Assembly (NCBI GenBank): GCA_027484445.1
Contig: JAIXSY010000009.1
Location: forward strand, 1 to 59,576
Direction of reading: 5' to 3'
Length of the DNA stretch: 59,576 bases
DNA from: Verrucomicrobiaceae bacterium
GTDB taxonomy: Bacteria; Verrucomicrobiota; Verrucomicrobiia; Verrucomicrobiales; Verrucomicrobiaceae
A program made the translations under genes and the position numbers. Position 1 is the stretch's first letter. Each line of letters starts with the position of its first letter. A model generated the notes under the pieces. It had not been told where the DNA came from, did not search any database, and saw only the letters and a list, made by a program, of their open reading frames with translations. This document shows, in pieces, positions 8,551 through 17,906 of the stretch.

Positions 8551-9240
8551 TTGCAGCAGGGGACCTTATTGAATAGCTTGATGAGCGCCGTCCACTTCGG
8601 GGTCGCTAGCCGAATGTCTGCTGCTGGCGAGAAGCCCGTTGAAGCTGCCGGGCAGGTTTTGGGATTGCGTGGAGCCGCTGCTCATGACTGCTGATGGGTG
8701 GAAACGCGAACGTCTGCTTCTAAAGCCTTTCGCTTACGACGCAGTGGCGAACGAAGCTATATCCGCGCGGCCTTAGATAAGGGTGAAGCCTTCGCGATCT
8801 TTGGTAACTTGCCCGCTTTGGTCGAGCCAAACAGCCCGTGCGATCCGCATGGTTGACGCGGCCGGTGCTGCTGAGTGCGGTAGCCATCTGCAAGTGACAA
8901 TTCCGCGCGTGTCGAATGATCGTGGTGCCATTGCGCCGCGCAGTGGAGCAGCCGAGCATGTAGATACTTGCGTACAGAGCCAAGCACCCGCCTGATATGG
9001 TACAGGGAGGGAGCCGCCGGCCATCAATCCTTTGTCTTCCCCTCATAGCTTGCCAGAGGAGTGGCCCGATCTGCGAAGCAGTTCGCTTAAAGTGAGGCGC
9101 GCATGATTCAGCGAGATGATAATCGCAATCCGCGAAGCCTCTTTCTGAAATAATAGCAATAATGATTTGAATTTTTGTAAGAAATAAGTTTTATGGGCCC
9201 GGACCCTAAATCGAATTTAAACAATTTAAAAACAGTTTTT
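8551..9240. other. Gene-poor stretch, partly AT-rich
   Basis: The open frames overlap each other on several strands and none has a convincing start or domain. The end of the stretch (about 9150-9240) is distinctly AT-rich, with runs of T and A. Its position just beyond the stop of the minus-strand gene at 9241 could include that gene's 3' end, but no clear hairpin was seen. Confidence 0.45.
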
Positions 9241-9495
9241 TTATGGAACGTCACATTGTGCTGTGCCCACAAAGAAAAAATTGTTGGGTCCGTTAGATAT
9301 CAGCTGTCCCCCGAACCCAACAAGCTGCCCGCCTCTTCGCTGACATTCTACAGTTGCGTTGGCTAGAGCGTTTTGCTGAGCGACACCAGGATTTGAACCT
9401 CCACCAAATATCTCAAATTGTATCACGGCTGCGAGAGCGGGTGTGGAAATGCTGCACAGCGCAGCCAATGCAATTACCTTTGCACTCTTTGTCAT
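9241..9495 (-). CDS. Small secreted protein of unknown function
   Basis: An 84-residue protein. The ATG at 9495 has GGAGA seven bases upstream and opens a clear Sec signal peptide (MTKSAKVIALAALCSISTPA, cleavage probably after ALA). The mature part of about 60 residues is Gly/Asn/Gln-rich with two Cys residues, one near the middle (VECQRRGG) and one near the end (AQCDVP), that could form a disulfide. An upstream in-frame ATG at 9579 would place the signal sequence internally and is less likely. No domain recognised. Confidence 0.65.
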   Translation of the reverse strand: MTKSAKVIALAALCSISTPALAAVIQFEIFGGGSNPGVAQQNALANATVECQRRGGQLVGFGGQLISNGPNNFFFVGTAQCDVP

Positions 9496-9798
9496 GAGAT
9501 TTCTCCAAGCTGACTTGTCATATTGCCACGCACCATTGAGCGACGAAGCAAGAGTACGATCCATCTTAGGAGGAGTCAATAACTCTTTGATTTCAGGATG
9601 TTAGCTAACTTTTTTACCGTACGCATGACTTCCGCTTTATTTTGGGGTGTCCCTGAACAGAACTCTTCGATCCCCGCTTCGCTCAGTGCGAGGTCACGTA
9701 GTTTTTTCAGCGTCTAGAATACGTTCGCCAAACAGCAGTGACTGCACCACACTAGCATTTTCAGCAGCTAAGCATCTCGTTAATCGTTCTAAAATTCA
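9496..9798. other. Intergenic stretch upstream of the small secreted gene
   Basis: Noncoding. It must hold the minus-strand promoter of the secreted protein gene at 9241-9495, but I cannot pick a convincing -35/-10 pair. No repeats were seen. Confidence 0.4.
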
Positions 9799-9819
9799 GG
9801 ATCCGCGTTAATCGGATCC
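9799..9819 (-). terminator. Hairpin just downstream of cobU, weak terminator
   Basis: GGATCCG and CGGATCC form a perfect 7-bp stem with a 7-nt loop, ending five bases beyond the cobU stop. On the minus strand it is followed by TGAATTTTAG, a poor T tract. It could be a weak intrinsic terminator or only stabilise the 3' end. Confidence 0.4.
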
Positions 9820-9824
9820 GTTGG

Positions 9825-10355
9825 CTATCTTGTTGACCCCTGAACATCCTTTAGGACATGGACAATTCCTGCAGTGACGAATAGCACCCGATCAGCTGCG
9901 CGGGCGATGTGCTGGTTTAGCCTTCCTGCACTATCTCGGAACTTGCGCGCCATCGGGTTGTCAGGGACAATCCCCTGACCCACCTCGTTGCTCACAAGGT
10001 AAAGCGGATAGGAACGCGGTCGCTGAACTGCAAAAACAAGATCGTCAATGGCGGCATTCGAATCTCGTTCGTGATGCATCAGATTGCCGAGCCAGACCGT
10101 GAGGCAATCTACAAGTGCGGTGCCAGTCACGGCATGTTCACTCGCCAAAACCTGCGGCAAGTCGATGGGTGCTTCCATCAGGGTCCAGCGAACGCCCCGA
10201 TCGGCTTTGTGGCGAGCGATCCGGTCAGCCATTTCTGCGTCGAAAACTTCAGCTGTAGCGATAAACATGAGAGGCCCAGTCTCGGCTTCCGCCATCTCCT
10301 GCGCAATGCGGCTTTTGCCTGATCGCGCACCACCCAGAACCAGAACCACTGTCAT
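9825..10355 (-). CDS. cobU: Adenosylcobinamide kinase / adenosylcobinamide-phosphate guanylyltransferase
   Basis: A 176-residue protein of the usual family length. The P-loop GGARSGKS is at residues 8-15, and the conserved stretch VSNEVGQGIVP near residue 120 is typical of CobU/CobP. The enzyme phosphorylates adenosylcobinamide and then transfers GMP to give adenosyl-GDP-cobinamide, the activated corrinoid for CobS. The start at 10355 has AGGAA upstream and begins with the P-loop strand; the longer open frame to 10478 would run into the riboswitch region. It is transcribed away from the rest of the cobalamin genes, so the plus-strand riboswitch should not control it. Confidence 0.93.
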   Translation of the reverse strand: MTVVLVLGGARSGKSRIAQEMAEAETGPLMFIATAEVFDAEMADRIARHKADRGVRWTLMEAPIDLPQVLASEHAVTGTALVDCLTVWLGNLMHHERDSNAAIDDLVFAVQRPRSYPLYLVSNEVGQGIVPDNPMARKFRDSAGRLNQHIARAADRVLFVTAGIVHVLKDVQGSTR

Positions 10356-10410
10356 TTTTGGAATTTCCTGCTTGCGAAAGTCTGGCCCGGAGTTCATCTC
10401 GCACTTGCAA

Positions 10411-10612
10411 CTGGTGCTCCGCAAGGGGCTTAAAAGGGAACCCGGGACATTGTCGCACGCCGCTTTCGGCAGCGACATTCAGGCCGGGGCTGTGCCCGCA
10501 ACTGTGACCGGGGAGTTCCTGCCCCACAATGCCACTGGTCCAATCATTCGGGCTGGGAAGGCGGAGCAGGAGACGATGATCCGGGAGCCAGGAGACCTGC
10601 CTGCTGCAGTCG
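10411..10612 (+). promoter_or_regulatory. Cobalamin (AdoCbl) riboswitch upstream of btuB
   Basis: Several conserved blocks of the cobalamin riboswitch occur in order: GGTGCTCCGCAAGGGGCTTA at about 10413, GGGAACCCGG at about 10437, CTGTGCCCGCAACTGTGA at 10490-10507, GCCACTGG at 10531, CTGGGAAGGCGG at 10553, and the B12 box GAGCCAGGAGACCTGCC at 10585-10601. It lies 150 bp before btuB on the same strand. Binding of adenosylcobalamin normally lowers expression of the downstream gene. The region to 10765, with a GGCCC/GGGCC hairpin at 10688-10703, could be the expression platform. The limits are approximate. Confidence 0.93.
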
Positions 10613-10765
10613 ATCCTTTGTGTGGACGGGTCCATCCACATGATCGGAGCAATGCCTCCGCGTGACGACATGAGCGAAGGTGGGGTCGGCCCTATTGCGG
10701 GCCCGCGTCATGGCGCGCCGTGTTGGCCGGCGCCCGCCTTCTGTGTGTGACGACAGGAGGTAATA

Positions 10766-12730
10766 ATGACACGTTTGAATTCTCTCCGTTTTTCCAGATC
10801 ACTGCTTCTTGCTGGATCGGTATTGGGCCTGACAGCAGCTTCCTTGCCAGCGGCAGCGCAGGACGTCCTTTCCGAGGACGCAGGCGAGCCTGCCCCGGAA
10901 ATCATCGTCACGGCTGCCAACCGAACCGAGACATCACTCGACAAGGTCGGCCAATCCGTCAGCGTGGTGGACCTTGCCGAAATCGAGCGGCGGCAGACCC
11001 AGAATGTGGCCGATATCCTGCGGACCCTGCCCGGCGTCACAATCGCGCGCAACGGCAGTATTGGCGGCAACACCTCGGTGTTTATCCGCGGCGCAGAGAG
11101 CGATCAGACCGTGGCGCTGATCGACGGTGTGAAGCTCAATGATCCCTCCTCGCCCGGTGGCGGGTTCAATTTTGGCAACCTCCTGACCGGCAACATCGAA
11201 CGCATCGAGGTGCTGCGCGGTTCGCAATCGGTGCTGTGGGGCAGCCAGGCGATCGCAGGAGTAGTCAACATGGTGACCCGTCAATCCACCGAGGAATTGG
11301 AGGTGAACGCGCGCGGCGAATATGGCTTTCGCGACACGGTGAATCTGATGGCGAATGCCTCGGGCAAGGCCGGTCCGCTCTCGGCCAGTGTGGGCGGAGG
11401 CTGGTTCCGGTCAGACGGCATTTCGAACTTCGCTGAAAGCCGCGGAGGGCGCGAACGCGACGGCTACGAAAACATGGGTGCCAATGCCAATTTCAATCTG
11501 GCGCTGAGCAATACGATCTCAGTGGATGCACGCGGGTGGTATTCGCGCGGGACGTTCAACATCGATGGCTTCCCGGCTCCGCGTTTTGCCTTTGCCGACG
11601 TAAACGAGGAGAGCGAAACCCGCGAACTTGTCGGCTACACCGGGCTCAATGCCTCGCTGTTCGGCGGGCGGTTTCGCAACCGTATCGGCTTCGCGCTGAC
11701 TGACACTGACCGCCGTAACACCGCGCTGGATGGCACCCCGGCAGAAACTTTCCGCAGCGAAGGGCGCAACGAGCGGCTCGAATATCAGGGGATTGTCGAC
11801 ATTTCTGAGGGCTGGCAGGCCACATTCGGTCTTGAACAGGAAATCTCGACCTTCTCGTCCAGTAGTTTCGGCGCGCCCGCCAGCCTTGGGCGGGCCCGGA
11901 TTTACAGCGGCTATGCTCAGGTCGTTGGCACGATCGCAGAAGGGTTCACCGTCACAGGCGGGGTGCGCCAAGATGATCATGATCGGTTCGGCGGAGAGAC
12001 CACGTTCGGCGCCAACGCGGTTTACAATGTGTCAGCCACTGGCACGACCTTTCGCGCCAGCTATGCCGAGGGGTTCAAGGTGCCGTCGCTGTTCCAGCTG
12101 CTGAGCAATTTCGGCAATACCACGCTTGATCCGGAACGCTCGCAAGGCTGGGATGCCGGGATAACGCAGGAATTGGTGGACGGGCGATTGACGCTGTCAG
12201 CCACCTATTTCGAGCGAGACAGCGAAGATCTCATCCTGTTCATCTCCTGCCCGCTTCCACGCACCGGCGTCTGCACCAACCGCCCATCGGGCACTTATGA
12301 CAATATCGGCCTTGCCACTGCCCGCGGCGCCGAATTTGCCGTGACGCTGAGACCTCTCGATGCATTGCAGGTGCAGTTCAGCCATGGCTATGTCGATACG
12401 CGCAACCGAACCGCAGGCTCGCCTAATTTCGACCGCCGCCTGCCGCGCCGTCCGGGAAATTCGTCGAGCCTGCTGGTCGATTACAGCTGGTCGTTCGGCC
12501 TCGAGACGGGGTTCACCGTCACCAACGTGAGCGAGGCGTTCGACAACGCCTCCAATACCACCCGCCTGCCGGGCTACGTCCTTGCTGATTTGCGCGCAAT
12601 GATGCCCATAGGACAAAATCTCGAACTTACGGCGCGGATCGAAAATCTGTTTGACGAGCAATATGAAACAGTGCTGCGCTTCGGCCAGATGCCGCGCGCG
12701 GGCTACATCGGCGTACGGTTGAAGATCTAG
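10766..12730 (+). CDS. btuB: TonB-dependent vitamin B12 / corrinoid receptor
   Basis: A 654-residue outer-membrane receptor. An exact AGGAGG precedes the ATG. The signal peptide ends near SLPAAAQ, a TonB-box-like EIIVTAANR follows, then the plug (LRTLPGVTI, IEVLRGSQSVLWG) and a 22-strand barrel ending in an aromatic-poor LKI. It binds corrinoids outside the cell and passes them to the periplasm using TonB energy. The riboswitch directly upstream and the BtuFCD genes downstream identify B12 as the ligand; the receptor sequence alone would only say TonB-dependent. It is the first gene of the long cobalamin unit. Confidence 0.94.
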   Translation: MTRLNSLRFSRSLLLAGSVLGLTAASLPAAAQDVLSEDAGEPAPEIIVTAANRTETSLDKVGQSVSVVDLAEIERRQTQNVADILRTLPGVTIARNGSIGGNTSVFIRGAESDQTVALIDGVKLNDPSSPGGGFNFGNLLTGNIERIEVLRGSQSVLWGSQAIAGVVNMVTRQSTEELEVNARGEYGFRDTVNLMANASGKAGPLSASVGGGWFRSDGISNFAESRGGRERDGYENMGANANFNLALSNTISVDARGWYSRGTFNIDGFPAPRFAFADVNEESETRELVGYTGLNASLFGGRFRNRIGFALTDTDRRNTALDGTPAETFRSEGRNERLEYQGIVDISEGWQATFGLEQEISTFSSSSFGAPASLGRARIYSGYAQVVGTIAEGFTVTGGVRQDDHDRFGGETTFGANAVYNVSATGTTFRASYAEGFKVPSLFQLLSNFGNTTLDPERSQGWDAGITQELVDGRLTLSATYFERDSEDLILFISCPLPRTGVCTNRPSGTYDNIGLATARGAEFAVTLRPLDALQVQFSHGYVDTRNRTAGSPNFDRRLPRRPGNSSSLLVDYSWSFGLETGFTVTNVSEAFDNASNTTRLPGYVLADLRAMMPIGQNLELTARIENLFDEQYETVLRFGQMPRAGYIGVRLKI

Positions 12731-12736
12731 CCGCCG

Positions 12737-13756
12737 ATGTCTGACCAGCTGCACGCCAAGATTGCTCCCTTCGCTGTCCATGGCGGACGGATCGATCTGG
12801 CGCGCGCGCTGTTCGGAGGCCCGGATTGGCTGGATCTGTCGACCGGCATCAGCCCTTGGGCCTATCCGGACGACATTCCTCGGGAGGCCTTGACCCGCCT
12901 CCCCTCACCCGATGATTTGGCGCTGCTGGAGACCTGTGCAGCCGAGTGCTTCGGCAGTGACCCGGCAGCGACGATGGCGGTGCCCGGCAGCGACCTCGGT
13001 CTCCGTCTGATCGGTCATATGCTGAGCGCGCAGCGCACTGCAGCAGTGGTCCCCGGTTATAGCGGCCATACAGCAATGTGGCCGAACCCCTGCCTGACGC
13101 TGGCGAGCGATCCCGACGAGCTGATGGCAGCAGCTGCAAGTTGTGATGCGATAGTGCTGGCCCGCCCCGGCAATCCTGGTGGAGAGATCATTGCCGAGCA
13201 CACACTGCAAAGCATCGCCGAAAGGCTGGCCGCCCACCGAGGGTGGCTGATTGTCGATGAGGCTTTTGCCGATGCTGATCCAGATCTCAGCCTTGCTGCG
13301 CGCGGATGGCCGAACCTTATAATATTGCGTTCATTCGGGAAGTTTGCCGGGTTGGCGGGTCTGCGATTGGGCTTTGTTATCACTCCGCCCGCTATCGCAG
13401 CGCGCTTGCGCCGCCTTGTGGGCGATTGGCCGATCTCGGGGCCTTCTGTAGCAGCTGGGATTTCGTTCTACCGCAATACTTCGTGGCAAACTTCACAGCG
13501 GTGGCGGCTTGCTGAAAGTGGCGAGCGCCTCGACCGAGCGCTGCTTGGTGCCGGTCTGACGATCACGGCAAGCACGCCGTTCTTCCGCACGTGCAAGACC
13601 CAGCATGCTTGGCACCTGTTCGAACATCTGGCCAACCATCGCATCCTGACCCGTCCGTTCGCCGATGATCCGGCGCGGCTTCGCATCGGACTGCCTGAAG
13701 ATGCAATCACAACCCGGCACCTCGCGCGCGCGCTTGCTGAATGGAGCAACTCATGA
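12737..13756 (+). CDS. cobD: L-threonine-O-3-phosphate decarboxylase (CobD/CobC type)
   Basis: A 339-residue PLP enzyme of the class I aminotransferase fold. It has HGG near the start, LDLSTGISPW typical of this subgroup, an Asp in IVDEAFAD that holds the pyridine ring, and the Schiff-base lysine in SFGKFAGLAGLRLGF. It makes (R)-1-aminopropan-2-ol phosphate, the linker that CbiB joins to cobyric acid. It begins 6 bp after btuB and overlaps cobO by 4 bp. Alphaproteobacterial literature calls this gene cobC, which should not be confused with the phosphatase at the end of the operon. No threonine kinase (PduX or BluE) is seen in the window. Confidence 0.9.
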   Translation: MSDQLHAKIAPFAVHGGRIDLARALFGGPDWLDLSTGISPWAYPDDIPREALTRLPSPDDLALLETCAAECFGSDPAATMAVPGSDLGLRLIGHMLSAQRTAAVVPGYSGHTAMWPNPCLTLASDPDELMAAAASCDAIVLARPGNPGGEIIAEHTLQSIAERLAAHRGWLIVDEAFADADPDLSLAARGWPNLIILRSFGKFAGLAGLRLGFVITPPAIAARLRRLVGDWPISGPSVAAGISFYRNTSWQTSQRWRLAESGERLDRALLGAGLTITASTPFFRTCKTQHAWHLFEHLANHRILTRPFADDPARLRIGLPEDAITTRHLARALAEWSNS

Positions 13757-14364
13757 CCGATGAGAAAACTGACTATACCCGCCACAATGAACGGATGAAG
13801 CGGGTGCAGGCCGCGCGCGAGCGGATGCAGGCGCGCCGCACGCTCGAACGCGGGCTGCTGATCGTCCACACGGGCAACGGCAAGGGCAAGTCGAGCTCTG
13901 CATTCGGCATGGTGGTCCGTAGCCTTGGCTGGGGAATGAAGGTGGGGATCGTGCAATATGTCAAAGGCAAGTGGGAAACCGGCGAGCGCAATTTCTTCGA
14001 GGCCAATCCCGAACTGGTGACCTACGAGGTGATGGGCGAAGGCTTCACCTGGGACACGCAGGACCGGGCACTCGACATCGCGGCAGCGCGCGCGGCATGG
14101 GAGCGCTCAAAGGAACTGATCCTCGATCCGGCCTTTGAGTTCGTGGTCCTCGACGAACTCAACATCGTGATGCGCGACGATACCCTGCCGGCCGAAGAAG
14201 TGATCGCCTTCCTCAAGGACCGCCCGCTAACCAAGCATATCTGCATCACCGGGCGCAGCGCCAAGCCTGAATTGCTCGAGCTGGCTGATCTGGTGACGGA
14301 ATTTGCCGAGGTGAAGCATCCCTTCAAGGCCGGCTTCAAGGCGCAAAAAGGGGTCGAATATTGA
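13753..14364 (+). CDS. cobO: Cob(I)yrinic acid a,c-diamide adenosyltransferase
   Basis: A 203-residue protein of the CobA/CobO/BtuR family. Residues 38-49 hold the P-loop variant HTGNGKGKSSSA, and VVLDELNIVM matches the family Walker B region. It transfers the 5'-deoxyadenosyl group of ATP to Co(I), giving the adenosylated corrinoid that later enzymes require. I chose the ATG at 13753, which overlaps the preceding stop (ATGA), rather than the in-frame ATG at 13741. The basic, Arg-rich N-terminal 30 residues are typical. Confidence 0.95.
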   Translation: MTDEKTDYTRHNERMKRVQAARERMQARRTLERGLLIVHTGNGKGKSSSAFGMVVRSLGWGMKVGIVQYVKGKWETGERNFFEANPELVTYEVMGEGFTWDTQDRALDIAAARAAWERSKELILDPAFEFVVLDELNIVMRDDTLPAEEVIAFLKDRPLTKHICITGRSAKPELLELADLVTEFAEVKHPFKAGFKAQKGVEY

Positions 14365-15197
14365 CCCGGCTGCGCGCCCTTTGCGGCCTGTGGGCTGCCT
14401 TGGTGCTGGCCCTCAGCCAGCTGGTCGCCAATCCGCTGGCTGCTGCGCCTCGGCGGATTGTTTCGATCAACCCCTGCATTGATGCGGTGCTGGTTGAGGT
14501 GGCGGGTCCAAAACAGATTCTGGCGATCAGTCATTATTCCCAAGACGCGCGAGCAACATCGATCCCGTTGGCAACGGCCCGCCGCTTTGCCGCGACGTCG
14601 GGAACTGCCGAAGAAGTCATCGCCTTACGGCCCGATATCGTTCTGGCGGGCGCGCATGTCTCGCCCTCGACACTTGCGGCGCTCAAGCGCCTGAAAGTGC
14701 CCGTACAGACTTTCACGGTGCCTGAAAGCGTCGCCGAATCCATCGCGCAGGTTCGGGCCGTTGCCGCGGCTGCGGGTCAGCCCGCGCGCGGCGAAGCTCT
14801 GGTGCGGCGGATCGAGCAGGCTGTGGCCCGTGCGCAGGCAAGCGCGCGAGGGCGCGGCGCTCCAGTGCCTGCGCTGATCTGGCAAGGCAGTGGGCTGGTG
14901 CCGGGTGAGAGTACGCTTGCTAACGAACTGCTCAGCATTGCCGGATTTCGCAACATGAGCGCGCAATATGGCCTCAAGCGCTGGGATGTCCTCCCGCTGG
15001 AACATCTTGCCGCCCGCCCTCCGCGCGTGCTGCTGAGCGATGGGATTGCGGGCGACCGCATGACAGGTCACAGGGTGCTGCGCCGTTTCGATGACAGGAT
15101 GGTTCGCGCGCAGTTCGACGAGTGGCTGCTGAGCTGTGCAGGTCCGGTGATGATTCGGGCGCTGGATCGCCTTTCAGAGGTGAGGGCCAGCCTGTGA
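14361..15197 (+). CDS. btuF: Periplasmic corrinoid-binding protein of the B12 ABC transporter
   Basis: A 278-residue protein with a Sec signal peptide (hydrophobic residues 8-25, cleavage near LAAA). The mature part is a helical-backbone metal-receptor (BtuF/TroA-like) protein: RRIVSINPCIDAVLVEV, then LRPDIVLAGAHVS, then LKVPVQTF. It carries corrinoid from BtuB to the BtuCD permease. It starts at a TTG overlapping the cobO stop and ends overlapping the permease GTG, so translational coupling fixes the start. Members of the family also carry iron siderophores or haem; the location makes B12 the likely ligand. Confidence 0.88.
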   Translation: MTRLRALCGLWAALVLALSQLVANPLAAAPRRIVSINPCIDAVLVEVAGPKQILAISHYSQDARATSIPLATARRFAATSGTAEEVIALRPDIVLAGAHVSPSTLAALKRLKVPVQTFTVPESVAESIAQVRAVAAAAGQPARGEALVRRIEQAVARAQASARGRGAPVPALIWQGSGLVPGESTLANELLSIAGFRNMSAQYGLKRWDVLPLEHLAARPPRVLLSDGIAGDRMTGHRVLRRFDDRMVRAQFDEWLLSCAGPVMIRALDRLSEVRASL

Positions 15198-16171
15198 AGG
15201 CGCAGCGGTTGCCCTTGCTCATTCCCGCGCTGTTGGTCGCGCTTGTGCTTGTCTCCGGCCTGTCAATCTTGGCGGGCAAGGTTTGGATTGCTCCTGCCGA
15301 GCTCTTCGCAGGCGACGATCGCTGGCCAATCATCGTCGAATTGCGCCTGCCGCGTGTTGTGCTCGCACTGCTGATCGGTGGCGGACTCGGAATGGCGGGT
15401 GCGGCCATGCAAGGCTATCTGCGCAATCCCCTCGCCGACCCGGGGCTTTTTGGCGTGTCGGCGACGGCGGCATTGGGCGCGGTCATCTCGATTTTCTTCG
15501 GCCTTGCGGCGACGCCGATGGTCCTGTCGGGCTTTGCACTGGCGGGAGCGGCACTGGCGGTGTTGCTGCTGTCCGCCATCGCCGGGCAAAGCGGCAGCGT
15601 GATCGTTTTCACGCTGGCCGGCGTCGTGATCTCCTCGCTTGCGGGCGCGCTGACCGCGCTGGTCATCAGCCTTGCCCCCACACCCTTTGCGACCGGGCAA
15701 ATCGTAAACTGGTTGATGGGGGCTCTGACCGATCGCAGCTGGGACGATGTAATGCTGGCTGCGCCGCTGATCGTGCTGGGGATGATCGTAATCGCCAGCG
15801 CAGGCCGCGCGCTCGATGCCCTCACGCTTGGCGAAGCTGCAGCGCGCACGTTGGGGATGCGGCCCGCTGTGCTGCAAGCGCAGATTGTTATTGGCGTGGG
15901 CCTCGTTGTGGGCGCAAGCGTCGCGGCCTCGGGGATCATCGGCTTTGTCGGGCTGATCGTGCCGCATCTCATCCGCCCGCTCACCAATCGGCGGCCAAGT
16001 GCGGTGCTGCTGCCCTCGGCCTTGGCAGGAGCCTTGCTGCTGCTGGTAGCAGATAGCGCGGTGCGCGCCGCCCCGACGGTGAGCGAATTGCGGCTCGGCA
16101 TCGCCATGTCGTTGCTGGGCGCGCCGTTCTTTCTCGCGCTGCTCCTCAACATGCGGCGGCAGATCGGATGA
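15194..16171 (+). CDS. btuC: FecCD/BtuC-family permease of the B12 ABC transporter
   Basis: A 325-residue inner-membrane protein with about ten hydrophobic segments. LRLPRVVLALLIGGGLGMAG near residue 52 and RNPLADPGLFGVS near 80 are family signatures, and GFVGLIVPHLIRPL near 255 contains the loop that contacts the ATPase. It forms the channel through which corrinoid enters the cytoplasm. I use the GTG at 15194, overlapping the btuF stop (GTGA); a longer frame from 15122 would overlap btuF by 75 bp and add hydrophilic sequence. Confidence 0.92.
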   Translation: MKAQRLPLLIPALLVALVLVSGLSILAGKVWIAPAELFAGDDRWPIIVELRLPRVVLALLIGGGLGMAGAAMQGYLRNPLADPGLFGVSATAALGAVISIFFGLAATPMVLSGFALAGAALAVLLLSAIAGQSGSVIVFTLAGVVISSLAGALTALVISLAPTPFATGQIVNWLMGALTDRSWDDVMLAAPLIVLGMIVIASAGRALDALTLGEAAARTLGMRPAVLQAQIVIGVGLVVGASVAASGIIGFVGLIVPHLIRPLTNRRPSAVLLPSALAGALLLLVADSAVRAAPTVSELRLGIAMSLLGAPFFLALLLNMRRQIG

Positions 16172-16956
16172 CAGCGGTGCTCAAAGCGCGTGATGTGTCT
16201 GTCACCCTCGGCGCAGGCCCGACACGCAAAGCGGTTCTGACGGACGCCAGCCTTGCGCTGCGACGTGGAGAGGTCACAGCGATCATCGGCCCCAACGGGG
16301 CGGGCAAATCAACGCTACTCGCGTGCCTTGCCGGACTGCGCGCGCCCGACCACGGAGCCGTGACGCTGGGCGATGTGCCGCTGGAGCGCGTTTCGGCGCG
16401 CGAACGCGGGCAGCGGATCGGCTTCCTGCCGCAGGTGGCCGAGGTGAACTGGGATATCGACGTCGCTACACTCGTCAGTCTGGGCCGCCTGCCCCATCAG
16501 GGCCGCTGGGAGCAAAGCGCAGCCGACCTTGCGGCGATGGCCGATGCACTGGCAGCGACCGACACGGCGCAATTCGCCTCGCGTGTCGTGGGCACCTTGT
16601 CGGGCGGTGAGCGAGCGCGGGCGCTGCTAGCGCGGGTGCTGGCGGGGCAGCCCGAATTTCTGCTGGCAGACGAGCCGCTCGCCAATCTCGATCCGCGCCA
16701 CCAGTTCGATGTCCTCGCCCTGATGCGACAGGTGGCGACACGCGGCGTGGGCGTGGTGCTGGTCCTGCATGATCTAGCGCATGCCATGCGGGTGGCCGAC
16801 CGAGTCGTCATGATGGACAGCGGACGGATTGCCGCTGATGGCGATCCCGCCGCCGTGCTGACGCCGGATCGCATCGCCGCAGTCTATGGCGTCGCGAGCC
16901 ATCCCGTAACCTTGGCAGATGGCGCGCCCGGTCTGGTGCTGAGCGGACCATGCTGA
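16168..16956 (+). CDS. btuD: ATP-binding protein of the B12 ABC transporter
   Basis: A 262-residue ABC ATPase. Walker A is GPNGAGKST (41-49), the signature is LSGGERAR, Walker B is FLLADEP, and the D-loop is NLDPRHQ, with the switch His in VLVLHDLAHAM. It powers corrinoid uptake through BtuC. It overlaps the btuC stop by 4 bp and runs directly into cbiB. The ATPase belongs to the FecE/BtuD/HmuV group; its substrate is taken from the operon. Confidence 0.92.
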   Translation: MTAVLKARDVSVTLGAGPTRKAVLTDASLALRRGEVTAIIGPNGAGKSTLLACLAGLRAPDHGAVTLGDVPLERVSARERGQRIGFLPQVAEVNWDIDVATLVSLGRLPHQGRWEQSAADLAAMADALAATDTAQFASRVVGTLSGGERARALLARVLAGQPEFLLADEPLANLDPRHQFDVLALMRQVATRGVGVVLVLHDLAHAMRVADRVVMMDSGRIAADGDPAAVLTPDRIAAVYGVASHPVTLADGAPGLVLSGPC

Positions 16957-17906
16957 TGAGCGGTGCGCTGATGCTGCCTGCCGCTTTGCTGGCCGAATGG
17001 GTCTGGGGCTACTCGCGCTGGCTGCTGGCGCGGGTCGGCCATCCGGTGATGTGGATAGGGGCGTTGATTGACGCGCTGGACCGCCGCTGGAACCGCGGTA
17101 CGCCCCGACGCCAGCGCATCATGGGCGCTTCCATGCTGGCGCTGCTGGTCGCCGCCAGCGCGGGCGCGGCTGCATTGGTTCAGCTCGTATGTCTTCAGTC
17201 CCTGTGGCTCTGGCCGATGCTGGTGTTGGCGGCGACCACCGGCCTTGCCCAGCGCAGCCTCGCCGACCATGTCGAGGCCGTGGCCGTGACGCTCGCCGCC
17301 GGTGATCTGGCAGCTGCGCGGTCGGCCGTGGCGATGATTGTCGGGCGCGATGTTGGCGGTCTGGACGAAGTCGGCATCGCCACAGCGGCGATCGAAAGCC
17401 TGGCCGAAAGCTTTGGCGACGGGATCGTAACGCCCGCCTGCTGGCTCGCGGTGGCAGGTCTGCCGGGGCTGGCGGCTGCCAAGGCGATCAACACGGCGGA
17501 TTCGATGGTTGGGCATCGCGACACCCGTTACCGCCACTTCGGGTGGGCTAGCGCCCGAACCGACGATGCGCTCAACTATCTTCCCGCGCGCCTTTCCGGC
17601 GCGCTACTGGTGCTGGCCGCGGGCCGGGGCTGGCGCACGGGCTGGCACGTGATGCAGCGCGATGCGCGCGGCCATGCCTCGCCCAATGCGGGATGGCCCG
17701 AGGCGGCCATGGCCGGCGCGCTCGGGCGGCAATTGGGCGGGCCGGTAAGCTATGACGGTGAACCGGTGCTGCGAGCAACTATGGGAGATGGCCCGCGCCC
17801 CGATGCCCGTGATCTTACCCGTGCGCTCGTGATCTGGCGGCGTGCTTGCCGACTGTTGTGGGCTTTGGCAGCCATCGTAGCGGGAGTAATTTTATGGCTG
17901 CGCTGA
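16950..17906 (+). CDS. cbiB: Adenosylcobinamide-phosphate synthase
   Basis: A 318-residue membrane protein with several hydrophobic helices. The family motif [16 protein letters not shown] is near residues 208-222, and MPLAK-like segments are replaced by [11 protein letters not shown], a conserved loop with the metal-binding residues. It joins aminopropanol phosphate to cobyric acid to give adenosylcobinamide phosphate. ATG codons at 16950 and 16956 are both possible; the second overlaps the btuD stop as ATGA, while the first also overlaps. Alphaproteobacterial literature names this protein CobD, so the symbol cbiB is used here to avoid confusion. Confidence 0.93.
   Translation: MLMSGALMLPAALLAEWVWGYSRWLLARVGHPVMWIGALIDALDRRWNRGTPRRQRIMGASMLALLVAASAGAAALVQLVCLQSLWLWPMLVLAATTGLAQRSLADHVEAVAVTLAAGDLAAARSAVAMIVGRDVGGLDEVGIATAAIESLAESFGDGIVTPACWLAVAGLPGLAAAKAINTADSMVGHRDTRYRHFGWASARTDDALNYLPARLSGALLVLAAGRGWRTGWHVMQRDARGHASPNAGWPEAAMAGALGRQLGGPVSYDGEPVLRATMGDGPRPDARDLTRALVIWRRACRLLWALAAIVAGVILWLR

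Noticed and set aside
15263..16152. Long minus-strand frames opposite btuC
   Set aside because: Antisense shadows of a permease gene fixed by overlaps with its neighbours; translations are His/Arg/Gln-rich nonsense.
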